Origin: Pseudomonas avellanae BPIC 631
GTDB lineage: Bacteria > Pseudomonadota > Gammaproteobacteria > Pseudomonadales > Pseudomonadaceae
Assembly: GCF_000444135.1 (NCBI RefSeq)
Contig: NZ_ATDK01000038.1
Span: forward strand, 1-37,986
DNA: 37,986 bases
Direction: 5' to 3'
Below, in pieces: positions 17,015 to 24,855 of this stretch. The notes beneath the pieces were generated by a model. The model was not told the origin of the DNA. It ran no database searches and saw only the letters and a program-made list of their open reading frames with translations. The stretch's first letter is position 1, and the number at the start of each line of letters is the position of its first letter. Made by a program: the position numbers and the translations under genes.

Positions 17015-18343
17015 ATGCAAAACTCACACGCTGCAGCGTCGGGCGACAATCAGGCCGTTTCATCGATGGTGAAACTGTATGTCTGGGCCGCCGTTATCCT
17101 CGTCATTGCCGAAATGATCGGCGCGATCAGTATTCCGCTGGGCCCCGGCAAAGTGGTGTTGCTGCCCATGGTCTGGGCGCTGCTGATCGGTGCGATGATC
17201 GGCATCGCCAGCCGCCGCCTGCCGGGCAGTATCGGTATCGATCATGGCATCCAGCTGCGTGCGGCCTCGATCCTGCAACCCGCCCTGCTGATTTTCATCG
17301 CCAAACTCGGCCTGGTGGTCGGCGGTTCGCTGCCCGTGGTGTTCGCCTCGGGATGGGCGCTGGTGTTTCAGGAGTTCGGTCACTTTGTCGGCACCGTGGT
17401 CCTGGGCCTGCCGGTGGCGTTGATGCTCGGTATCAAGCGCGAAGCGATTGGCGCGACCTTCTCGGTCGGCCGCGAGCCAAGCCTGGCAATCATCGGTGAA
17501 CGTTACGGCATGGACTCCCCGGAAGGTCGCGGGGTGCTCGCTGAATACCTGACCGGCACGCTGTTCGGTGCGCTGTTTATCGCCATCGTCGCCGGTTACA
17601 TCGCCAGCCTGGGGATTTTCCACCCCAACTCGCTGGCGATGGGTTCGGGCATCGGTTCGGGCAGCATGATGGCCGCCGCCGCAGGTGCAATCGCCGCGCA
17701 GCAAACGCCGGAGGTCGCCAAGGAAGTCATGACCCTGGCCGCTGCGTCCAACCTGATCACCACCACCATCGGCACCTACTTCACTCTGTTTATCTCCCTG
17801 CCGCTGGCGGTGTGGGGCTATCGCGTGCTCGAGCCGCTGATCGGCCGCACCACCAAAGCGTCCATGAGCGAGGAAGGCATACGCCACAGCGATGTGTCGC
17901 TGGACGTGCCGGAGCTGGGCTGGTCGGGCAAGATCAGCGCATGGCTGGCCGCCGGCGCACTGGCATTGATTGCCAACTATGTCGGCTACAAGACCTTGTC
18001 AGCGGATGCCTTTACCGCCATAGGCATCATGATTTTCTGTGCCTTTGTCGGCGAGGCGCTGTGCAGCCTGATCGGCCGCAAGATCCCGGCAGTGTGCATG
18101 GTCTCGCTGGTGGCGATGTTCCTCACCTCCCCGGCTTGCCCGTGGGCCGCCGAGATTGCGCGGCTGACCAGTTCGATCAACATGCTGGCGGTCATCACGC
18201 CGATGCTGACCTTCGCCGGTCTGTCGATTGCCAAGGACCTGCCTGCCTTCCGCCGCCTGGGCTGGCGCATCGTGCTGGTGTCGTTCCTGGCCAACTTCGG
18301 CACCTTCATCGGCGCGGTGTTGATTGCCGAGATGTTTCACTGA
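17015..18343 (+). CDS. DUF3100-family membrane protein, putative transporter
   Basis: A 442-residue integral membrane protein with roughly ten to eleven helices, rich in glycine and alanine. Notable segments are the repeated-looking SGIGSGSMMAAAAGAIAA stretch in the middle and FSVGREPSLAIIGERYGMDSPEG between helices. It matches the DUF3100 family, transporter-like proteins without an assigned substrate. The start at 17015 is chosen because AAGGGG lies 6 bases upstream. An earlier ATG at 16970 lacks this. It follows the aminotransferase-hglS operon on the same strand but after 570 bases of repeats and leader, so it is probably transcribed separately. Import or export of a carboxylate is only a guess. 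Confidence 0.8.
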   Translation: MQNSHAAASGDNQAVSSMVKLYVWAAVILVIAEMIGAISIPLGPGKVVLLPMVWALLIGAMIGIASRRLPGSIGIDHGIQLRAASILQPALLIFIAKLGLVVGGSLPVVFASGWALVFQEFGHFVGTVVLGLPVALMLGIKREAIGATFSVGREPSLAIIGERYGMDSPEGRGVLAEYLTGTLFGALFIAIVAGYIASLGIFHPNSLAMGSGIGSGSMMAAAAGAIAAQQTPEVAKEVMTLAAASNLITTTIGTYFTLFISLPLAVWGYRVLEPLIGRTTKASMSEEGIRHSDVSLDVPELGWSGKISAWLAAGALALIANYVGYKTLSADAFTAIGIMIFCAFVGEALCSLIGRKIPAVCMVSLVAMFLTSPACPWAAEIARLTSSINMLAVITPMLTFAGLSIAKDLPAFRRLGWRIVLVSFLANFGTFIGAVLIAEMFH

Positions 18344-18356
18344 TTCTGATTAAGTC

Positions 18357-18378
18357 ATCCGGCTTGAATGAGCCGGAT
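18357..18378. terminator. Hairpin between convergent DUF3100 and LysR genes
   Basis: ATCCGGCT (18357-18364) pairs perfectly with AGCCGGAT (18371-18378) around a 6-base loop, 14 bases after the DUF3100 stop and 4 before the LysR stop. There is no T-run. It is a plausible shared terminator. Confidence 0.45.
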
Positions 18379-18382
18379 CGAA

Positions 18383-19294
18383 CTACCCCAGCGCCTCGCC
18401 CACCAGCCAATCATGCACCGCGCGGCGTGCCGGAGTGCTGAGCGCACCTTCGCGATAGGCCAGGACGTATTTTTTCCTGGCCTTGATCGGATGCCCGAAC
18501 GGCACGATCAGCAAGCCTTGTTCCAGTTCGTCGGTAATCAGCGCCTTGCGGGCAATGGCCACGCCCATGCCCATGCGCGCGGCGTCGATGGTCAGGTGAT
18601 TGCGGTTGAAGGTGTGGCCGCGGCGCACGTCGATGCCATCCGCACCGATGGCGGTCAGGTAAAACTCCCACTCCGCGTATTCATAGCTGCCGCGCCAGGC
18701 AGTAATGTCGTGCAACAACGGAAAGTGCACCAACTGGCTGGGCGTATCCAGTGGCGGTTTGCCCACCAGCAGGCTTGGCGAGCAGACCGGGAACAGCTCC
18801 TCTTCCAGCAACGGCGTGGTCGATAACCCCGGATAGCTGCCGTCATTGAGGTCGATGGCCAGATCGAAATCGTCGTCACGCAACGAGCCGCTGCTGTCTT
18901 CGGCGATGATCCGCAGCTGGATGTCCGGAAACGCTTCCTGCAAGCGCGACAGGCGCGGCATCAGCCATTTGCTGAGGAATGACGGAATGCAACGCAGCTT
19001 GAACACCCCGCCGATACGCCCGGAATACAGCAGGCGCAGCTCTTCACTGATGCGGCTCTGCACCTCGTTGGCGACCACTGCCAGGCGCTGACCTTCGGCG
19101 GTCAGCTCCAGCCCGCGCCCGACCCGATGAAACAGTGCAAAACCCAGACGCTCCTCAAGCTGGCGCATCTGCTGGCTGATCGCGCCGGGGGTGACGTGCA
19201 GCTCCTCCGCACAACGGGTGAAAGAGAGATGTCGGGCCGCACAGGCAAAGACCTGTAACCAGGCGTGCATCTGTGCGTTGAAGATTCTGCTCAT
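18383..19294 (-). CDS. LysR-family regulator (GcvA-like)
   Basis: A 303-residue LysR-type regulator. The winged helix-turn-helix is at about 8-65 (AARHLSFTRCAEELHVT, then GAISQQMRQLEERLG), followed by the periplasmic-binding-protein-like effector domain. The short-linker form and IPSFLSKWLMPRL segment place it with GcvA/AmpR-type regulators. It is divergent from the L-serine dehydratase gene with a 128-base gap and convergent with DUF3100. The natural target is therefore sdaA, perhaps with serine or a related amino acid as effector. That gap contains a small ACAA-TCGT-TTGT inverted repeat (19325-19336). GGAA sits 6 bases before the ATG. Confidence 0.88.
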   Translation of the reverse strand: MSRIFNAQMHAWLQVFACAARHLSFTRCAEELHVTPGAISQQMRQLEERLGFALFHRVGRGLELTAEGQRLAVVANEVQSRISEELRLLYSGRIGGVFKLRCIPSFLSKWLMPRLSRLQEAFPDIQLRIIAEDSSGSLRDDDFDLAIDLNDGSYPGLSTTPLLEEELFPVCSPSLLVGKPPLDTPSQLVHFPLLHDITAWRGSYEYAEWEFYLTAIGADGIDVRRGHTFNRNHLTIDAARMGMGVAIARKALITDELEQGLLIVPFGHPIKARKKYVLAYREGALSTPARRAVHDWLVGEALG

Positions 19295-19422
19295 TGAAGA
19301 GTTCCGCTAAAGCGTTGCATAGCAACAATCGTTTGTCGTTTTGCCAGTCCAAGCCAAAGATGAAGACCAGAAAGAAGGAGTCTGCAACTCCTCTGCATCA
19401 TCTCATTTGAAGGACCTCCGTG

Positions 19423-20799
19423 ATGGCCATCAGCGTCTTCGACATGTTCAAAATCGGCATCGGGCCGTCCAGTTCCCATACCGTCGGGCCGATGCGCGCC
19501 GGGGCACTGTTCGTGACCGAGCTGCGCAACCAGAACCGGTTGCATAGCGTAGAACGTATCGAGGTGCGATTGTACGGTTCTCTGTCGGCCACGGGCATCG
19601 GTCATGGCAGCGACCGTGCGACCGTCATGGGCTTGATGGGCGAATGGCCAGACCAGATCGACCCCAGCCAGGTCAACCAACGCATCGACGCCTTGCGCGC
19701 CGACAACCAATTGATGCTGGCGGGTGAGCAGGCCATCACCTTCGTCTGGGAGCGGGACATGTGCCTGCTCGACGAAAGCCTGCCCTACCACCCCAACGGC
19801 ATGACCCTGTGCGCCTACGGCAAGACCGGTGAAGTGCACGAGCAAACCTACTATTCGGTAGGCGGCGGCTTTGTGATCGACGCCGAACAGGCCGCCAGCG
19901 GCGTGCTGGACAATGACACCACTGTGCTGCCCTACGATTTTTTCAGCGGCGCGCAGTTGCTGAAACTGTGCAAGACCCACGGCATGAGCATTTCCGAACT
20001 GATGATGGCCAACGAGAAGGTCTGGCGCAGCGAGGCAGAAATTCGCGAGAAGATCATGGTTATCTGGGCGGCAATGCGCGCCTGTGTGGACAAGGGCCTG
20101 CTTGAAACCGGCATTCTGCCGGGCGGTTTGAACGTGCGGCGTCGCGCTTATCGCCTGCACCAGAACCTGCAAAACCTCGACAACCCGAACGTGATCGGCT
20201 CGACCCTGAGCGCCATGGAATGGGTCAACCTGTTCGCCCTGGCGGTCAACGAAGAAAACGCCGCAGGCGGGCGCATGGTCACCGCGCCCACCAACGGCGC
20301 AGCCGGCATCGTGCCGGCGGTGCTGCATTACTTCATGAAGTTCAAGCCCACGGCCAACGACGACGATGTGGTGCGCTTCTTCCTGAGCGCCGCAGCGGTC
20401 GGAATTCTGTGCAAGAAAAATGCGTCGATCTCGGGTGCCGAAGTGGGTTGTCAGGGAGAAGTCGGCTCGGCCTGCGCAATGGCCGCCGCCGGGCTGGCAG
20501 AGATTCTCGGTGCGACCCCCGAGCAAGTGGAAAACGCAGCAGAGATTGGCCTGGAACATAACCTGGGGTTGACCTGCGACCCGGTCGGCGGGCTGGTGCA
20601 AATCCCCTGCATCGAACGCAATGCGATTGCTGCTGTGAAGGCGATCAATGCCGCACAAATGGCCCTGCGCGGCGACGGCGAGCACCACATCTCGCTGGAC
20701 CACGCCATCCGCACCATGCGCGACACCGGTGCGGACATGCATGACAAGTACAAGGAAACCTCACGCGGCGGGCTGGCGGTGAACCTGATCGAGTGCTGA
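19423..20799 (+). CDS. sdaA: L-serine dehydratase, iron-sulfur type
   Basis: A 458-residue single-chain L-serine ammonia-lyase that converts L-serine to pyruvate and ammonia with a [4Fe-4S] cluster. The family N terminus [14 protein letters not shown] is at 11-24. The three cluster cysteines are Cys343 ([10 protein letters not shown]), Cys385 (GLTCDPVGG) and Cys396 (QIPCIERN), at the positions known in the type 2 enzymes. The start ATG at 19423 follows AAGGA by 8 bases. A GTG directly before it is less likely. It is transcribed divergently from the LysR gene. It ends 13 bases before the convergent LysE gene. Confidence 0.94.
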   Translation: MAISVFDMFKIGIGPSSSHTVGPMRAGALFVTELRNQNRLHSVERIEVRLYGSLSATGIGHGSDRATVMGLMGEWPDQIDPSQVNQRIDALRADNQLMLAGEQAITFVWERDMCLLDESLPYHPNGMTLCAYGKTGEVHEQTYYSVGGGFVIDAEQAASGVLDNDTTVLPYDFFSGAQLLKLCKTHGMSISELMMANEKVWRSEAEIREKIMVIWAAMRACVDKGLLETGILPGGLNVRRRAYRLHQNLQNLDNPNVIGSTLSAMEWVNLFALAVNEENAAGGRMVTAPTNGAAGIVPAVLHYFMKFKPTANDDDVVRFFLSAAAVGILCKKNASISGAEVGCQGEVGSACAMAAAGLAEILGATPEQVENAAEIGLEHNLGLTCDPVGGLVQIPCIERNAIAAVKAINAAQMALRGDGEHHISLDHAIRTMRDTGADMHDKYKETSRGGLAVNLIEC

Positions 20800-20812
20800 T
20801 CGGCCCAGGCGT

Positions 20813-21454
20813 TTACTGATTCAACAGCGTCGAACCTGAATAGAAAATCCCGCCCAGCGCGATCAGCAGCAAGGTCACGCTGGAAACGATTTCGATCTTG
20901 CGCTTGTACTTCAAGGCCAGTTTCTGACGCATGAGAAAGATGTAGGCGAACAGGATCGACAGGTCAATGATGATCCACAGCACCGACAACAAGGCAATGC
21001 TGCCCTTGAACGACTCGGTGACGTGGATGAACTGCGGGAAAAACGAGACGAAGAAGATAATGTCCTTCGGATTGGAAATCCCCACCAGAAAACCGGTCAC
21101 CAGCCCGCTGTGCCGGCTGCGCGCAGGTAACGGCGCCGGCGCTGCTTCGGGCTGCGACGGGGCATAACGCAACGCCTGCTCCAGCGCCTGCACCGACAGA
21201 TAAGCGATAAAGAAACAGCCGACCAGACTGATCCAGTTGAGCATGCTGACGCTCACCGACAGCGTGCCCGTCAGGATCAAAGCCGCGACCATTACCAGCA
21301 CCAGCGACGCCCAGTTGGTGCCCAGCGCCGTCAGCATCGCGCGTTTGGGCCCGCACGCCAGGCTGGTGTTGACGATCAGCGCCACCACCGGGCCCGGCGT
21401 AATGATCAGCATGAACACGCTGAACATGTAGATCAGCAGCAACGATATATCCAT
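20813..21454 (-). CDS. LysE/RhtB-family amino-acid exporter
   Basis: A 213-residue inner-membrane protein with about six helices. The LysE/RhtB signature is ITPGPVVALIVNTSL at 18-32, with a second half GFLVGISNPKDIIFFVSFFPQF. Members export lysine, homoserine, threonine or other amino-acid-like compounds. The specificity cannot be read here. It starts 6 bases after the stop of the YqcI/YcgG gene with GAGTA as a weak ribosome-binding site, so the two form an operon. Export of the product or a toxic analogue connected with that partner is the simplest reading, though only inference. Confidence 0.9.
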   Translation of the reverse strand: MDISLLLIYMFSVFMLIITPGPVVALIVNTSLACGPKRAMLTALGTNWASLVLVMVAALILTGTLSVSVSMLNWISLVGCFFIAYLSVQALEQALRYAPSQPEAAPAPLPARSRHSGLVTGFLVGISNPKDIIFFVSFFPQFIHVTESFKGSIALLSVLWIIIDLSILFAYIFLMRQKLALKYKRKIEIVSSVTLLLIALGGIFYSGSTLLNQ

Positions 21455-21460
21455 GGGTAC

Positions 21461-22243
21461 TCAACGCTCATTCAAATGGTCAGTCTTGTCGACTTTGATG
21501 TGCAGAGGACAGCGGGACAGTGAAAGCCCGCCTTCTTCATACAGTTGGTATTGCTTCCACTCCAGGCTGGTGCGATCACCGAAAAAGCCCAGCGTGTCAG
21601 GCACCACGCCGTTGTTGTAATCGGCGATGCGCTGACGAATCTTTTCCCTGACCTTACGACCGCTTTCCGTCTCGGCGCTCGCTACTTCGTCAAAGTTCTC
21701 CCGAGGGTTGACCACAAACACGATGTGCCCACCCAGCGAGCGGCTTTTCATGGCGGTGTGACGGGGGAAGCTCATGTTGATGAACATCGGCAGCCCGGCG
21801 AAGTGATAAGTCCATTCGAACACCTCAGGGTCTGTGCAGGCCTTGGCGGGCCAGGGCGATCGGTCGCCGTCATGCAAATGTTGCAACGTGGCCCACGCGT
21901 AGGCCTGTTCTTCAGCCAGGCTGTTGAAATCGTTTTTCTCGAAAATGACAATCAGCGGGTTGAACAGACGGTCTTCAAGGGGCGTGTCGTTGACGAACTT
22001 CACGTACTCTTCCATGCCGTCACGAAGCGCTTGTTGCTCATGTTCACAGGGGATGAACAGCAGCAGACAACTTCCGGACTTGTTGGCACGGCGTCCAAAC
22101 AGGCAAGGGAAACCCTTGTCACTCAGCACCTGTTCAAATTGCCTGTAAGCCTGAACCCTCCAGCCCATTTCCAGGGCGGTGTCACTTTCCAGCAAGTGCC
22201 TTACAACGGATTGACGCAACAGCATTTCGGACTTGGGCAGCAT
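21461..22243 (-). CDS. YqcI/YcgG-family protein, possible heme-dependent N-hydroxylase
   Basis: A 260-residue soluble protein of the YqcI/YcgG family (PF08892). Conserved family features visible here are GFPCLFGRRANKSG (43-57 region), FAGLPMFINMSFPRHTAMKSRSLG, and VFVVNPRENFD. The best-studied relative I know is GntA of guanitoxin synthesis, described as a heme-dependent N-hydroxylase of a guanidino compound. Most family members have no proven function. The gene is the first of a two-gene operon with a LysE exporter and is divergent from a LysR gene. A GAGGG lies 4 bases before the chosen ATG. The family is fairly sure, the reaction not. Confidence 0.78.
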   Translation of the reverse strand: MLPKSEMLLRQSVVRHLLESDTALEMGWRVQAYRQFEQVLSDKGFPCLFGRRANKSGSCLLLFIPCEHEQQALRDGMEEYVKFVNDTPLEDRLFNPLIVIFEKNDFNSLAEEQAYAWATLQHLHDGDRSPWPAKACTDPEVFEWTYHFAGLPMFINMSFPRHTAMKSRSLGGHIVFVVNPRENFDEVASAETESGRKVREKIRQRIADYNNGVVPDTLGFFGDRTSLEWKQYQLYEEGGLSLSRCPLHIKVDKTDHLNER

Positions 22244-22379
22244 ATTCCCTCACGCACGCAGCAGATAAGAACACCGCCTTATTGTTTAATTTTTACGACA
22301 GTGGATGAACCGGCGATTCTGACCGCAAGCGCGTGCGCGGAAAAATGGAAAAAGGTGTAACCTACTATGACAAATAATC

Positions 22380-23321
22380 ATGGTTAGTTATCACATGACT
22401 GAACGTATCCCGCCTCTTTACGCGCTGAGAGCCTTTGAAGTAGCGGCTCGATCATGCTCATTTACACGTGCTGCGCAGGAATTGTCGCTGACCCAGAGTG
22501 CCATCAGCCGCCATATCCGTACGCTGGAAGAAACCCTCGGCTGCCGATTGTTCGAACGCAATGGCCCACGGCTTTCGTTGAGTGACGAGGGGCGACGGTT
22601 GTCGAGTCAGCTCAAGATCGGCTTCCGGATCATCGAAGACGCTTGCCAGCCCTTCCGGGGTCAGGGTGCGAATTTGCGCCTCAAATCACCGTCTACCCTG
22701 ACCATGCGCTGGCTGCTGCACGCACTGGAATCCTTCAAACAACCCGCGCCCGCCCTGCCGGTCCAGCTCTCCAGTGTGTGGATGGACTTTGACAGCGTGG
22801 ACTTCTACTCGGAGCCCTTCGACTGCGCGATTCTGTTGGGTAATGGCAACTTTGGCGCCGAGGTGGAGACCTGCAAGCTGTTCGATGAATGGCTGATTCC
22901 GATCTGCTCGGCAGACACCTTGGGTGATAAGCCGTGGGGGACGGAGCGTTTGCAGGCGGCTGAACTCATTCACCCGTCCAGTGACCGTCGCGACTGGCGG
23001 CGCTGGCTTAACCGGATGGACCTGGCTGGTCAGGTGAAGTTGAGCAAAGGGAAAGTGTTCGACACGCTCGATCAGGGCATTACGGCTGCGGTCAGGGGGC
23101 ATGGTGTGTCGATTGGCGATCTGTTTCTGGTCGCTGATGATCTGAACGAAGGTCAGGTGTTTTTGCTGTTCAACTCGGCGGTTGGTACCGGGGACGCCTA
23201 TTACCTGGTCTGGTTACAGGACAGTTTCAAGCGCCAGCGGGTACTGGAGTTGCGCGACCATCTGCTGACCTGCCTGCCGGACATTTCCAGTATTGAAGTG
23301 CAATTGCTCACCGCCCCTTGA
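22380..23321 (+). CDS. LysR-family regulator (GcvA-like), divergent from YqcI/LysE operon
   Basis: A LysR-type regulator of about 313 residues. The helix-turn-helix region includes FEVAARSCSFTRAAQELSLT and SAISRHIRTLEETLG, and a standard effector-binding domain follows. The start is uncertain: ATG at 22380 or at 22395, the latter giving the more typical MTERIPPLYALRAFE opening. Neither has a good ribosome-binding site. The 136-base divergent gap to the YqcI gene makes that operon the likely target. Two gene pairs in this stretch, this one and sdaA, each have a GcvA-like LysR. Palindromic repeats follow directly downstream. Confidence 0.87.
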   Translation: MVSYHMTERIPPLYALRAFEVAARSCSFTRAAQELSLTQSAISRHIRTLEETLGCRLFERNGPRLSLSDEGRRLSSQLKIGFRIIEDACQPFRGQGANLRLKSPSTLTMRWLLHALESFKQPAPALPVQLSSVWMDFDSVDFYSEPFDCAILLGNGNFGAEVETCKLFDEWLIPICSADTLGDKPWGTERLQAAELIHPSSDRRDWRRWLNRMDLAGQVKLSKGKVFDTLDQGITAAVRGHGVSIGDLFLVADDLNEGQVFLLFNSAVGTGDAYYLVWLQDSFKRQRVLELRDHLLTCLPDISSIEVQLLTAP

Positions 23322-23359
23322 TTTGCCGCCTACCGCCAGCGTTATGCACACATCTAACT

Positions 23360-23414
23360 GACTATCGTGCCGATGCTCCGCGTCGGCATGCAGTTCTGGA
23401 CGCTCTGCGTCCTC
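23360..23414. repeat. Single inverted copy of the palindromic repeat family
   Basis: This 55-base stretch is close to the reverse complement of 16607-16660 with only a few differences. It carries CGATGCTCCGCGTCGG and GGACGCTCTGCGTCC. It lies 39 bases after the stop of the LysR gene and shows that the 16.5-kb repeat is a dispersed family. Confidence 0.8.
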
Positions 23415-23693
23415 TATGTGGCGCCGCGTCACACTGCGGTTCTGCAAGGTCAGTGATGTTTGTTTACGACTCAAGGCACCTTTTCGCCCCTCGGCGACCT
23501 ACTTTGATGGGGCCAAAGTAGGCAAACCCCCTGCCTCCGTTTCCGTCACTTACGTCGCACTCTGCGTCGTCAGTACAATCGTGATAAAAAGCGCTTTCGT
23601 TTATGGGCAGTGAATGCGGGTAAGGATTGACGTTGTGCTGCAACATAGATTTGACGCGCTGCGCGCTCAAGATCAAGCGCGCAGACGAGCCAT
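23415..23693. other. Noncoding stretch with conserved-looking hairpins
   Basis: Together with the repeat before it, this makes about 370 bases without a supportable gene. It contains a 9-bp hairpin at 23498-23522 (CCTACTTTG/CAAAGTAGG, 7-base loop) followed by GCAAACCCCC. Such CAAAGTAGGCAAA-type segments recur between genes in pseudomonads. Further on is GTCGCACTCTGCGTCGTCAG, a decayed core of the repeat family. Short open frames here look like chance. Confidence 0.45.
23659..23684 (-). terminator. GC-rich hairpin after the M20 gene
   Basis: CTGCGCGCT (23659-23667) pairs with AGCGCGCAG (23676-23684) around an 8-base loop, 10 bases past the M20 stop. It lacks a T-run on the minus strand, so it is a weak intrinsic terminator or an RNA-end stabiliser. 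Confidence 0.4.
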
Positions 23694-24851
23694 TCAACCC
23701 ACCGGCAAACACTGCTCCACCAGCGAAGTCCACACTGCGACACCCGGCTCAATCACCTGGTCGTTGAAGTCGTAGTACGGGTTGTGCAGCGCTGCCGATG
23801 GTTTTTCGCCATCGACGCCCATCCATATGTAGGCACCCGGGCAGGCGTGCAGCATGAAGGCGAAGTCTTCGGAGGCCATGGAGGGGTTGCAGCCCCACTG
23901 CACGTTGGCTTCGCCCACGGCCGCAATCGCTGCACGGCGAATCGTGGCGGCAGCTTCGGGGTGGTTTTCGGTCACCGGGTAGCCGACGTTGTAGACCAGT
24001 TCGCCACGCACCCCGAACGCTACAGGCAGACGCTCGACGAATTCGCCGATCAGTTGCTGAACCTTTTCGCGCACCGGCGTTTGCAGGCAGCGCACAGTAC
24101 CGCGCAACACCGCGGTTTCCGGGATCACGTTGATAGCCTCGCCGGCATTGAACTGGGTGATGCTGACCACCGCGGAATCCAGCGGCGACAGACGCCGGGA
24201 GACGATGGTTTGCAGCCCGAGTACCAGTTCGGCGGCCGCCACGATAGGGTCATTGCCCTTGTCCGGCATGGCCGCATGGCTGCCTTTGCCGGTCAGGGTG
24301 ATTTCGAAGGTGTCCAGCGACGCCATCATCGGCCCGGGATTGATCACCACCTTGCCCGCTGGCACGCCTGGCCAGTTGTGCAAGCCGTAGATGGCTTCCA
24401 TCGGGAAGCGCTCGAACAGACCGTCTTCGATCATGCGTTGCGCGCCGCCAAGGTTTTCCTCGGCAGGCTGAAAGACAAAGTGAACAGTGCCGGCGAACCG
24501 GCGGGTTTCCGACAGGTGCCGGGCGGTGGCGAGCAGAATCGCCGTGTGGCCGTCGTGCCCGCAGGCGTGCATACAGCCCTTGTGAGCCGACTTGTGCAGG
24601 CTGTCGCCCAGTTCCTGAATCGGCAAGGCGTCCATGTCGGCACGAATGCCGATAGTCGGGCCCTCGCCGTTGCGCAGGGTGCCGACCACGCCGGTGCCAC
24701 CCAGCCCGCGATGCACCTCAAGGCCAAAACCGGTCAGCAGCTCAGCCACTTTGTCGGAGGTCTTCAGCTCTTGAAAACCCAGCTCCGGCGCAGCGTGGAT
24801 CGTGCGGCGCCAGACGGTTGCTTCGTCAATCAGTGTCTTTGAAATAGGCAT
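23694..24851 (-). CDS. M20D-family metal-dependent amidohydrolase
   Basis: A 385-residue aminoacylase-like hydrolase of the hippurate/IAA-amino-acid hydrolase group. Metal-site residues are Cys97 and His99 (MHACGHDGH), catalytic Glu131 and ligand Glu132 (QPAEEN), His158 (GLHNWP) and His356 (ALHNPYYDFND). The lid/dimer domain spans about 180-290. It should free an amino acid or amine from an N-acyl conjugate in the cytoplasm. It is the last gene of a three-gene operon, 4 bases after the aldehyde dehydrogenase, with GGAG 7 bases before the ATG. Auxin conjugates are one conceivable substrate class in a plant-associated bacterium, but nothing in the sequence shows this. Confidence 0.88.
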   Translation of the reverse strand: MPISKTLIDEATVWRRTIHAAPELGFQELKTSDKVAELLTGFGLEVHRGLGGTGVVGTLRNGEGPTIGIRADMDALPIQELGDSLHKSAHKGCMHACGHDGHTAILLATARHLSETRRFAGTVHFVFQPAEENLGGAQRMIEDGLFERFPMEAIYGLHNWPGVPAGKVVINPGPMMASLDTFEITLTGKGSHAAMPDKGNDPIVAAAELVLGLQTIVSRRLSPLDSAVVSITQFNAGEAINVIPETAVLRGTVRCLQTPVREKVQQLIGEFVERLPVAFGVRGELVYNVGYPVTENHPEAAATIRRAAIAAVGEANVQWGCNPSMASEDFAFMLHACPGAYIWMGVDGEKPSAALHNPYYDFNDQVIEPGVAVWTSLVEQCLPVG

Positions 24852-24855
24852 TTAC

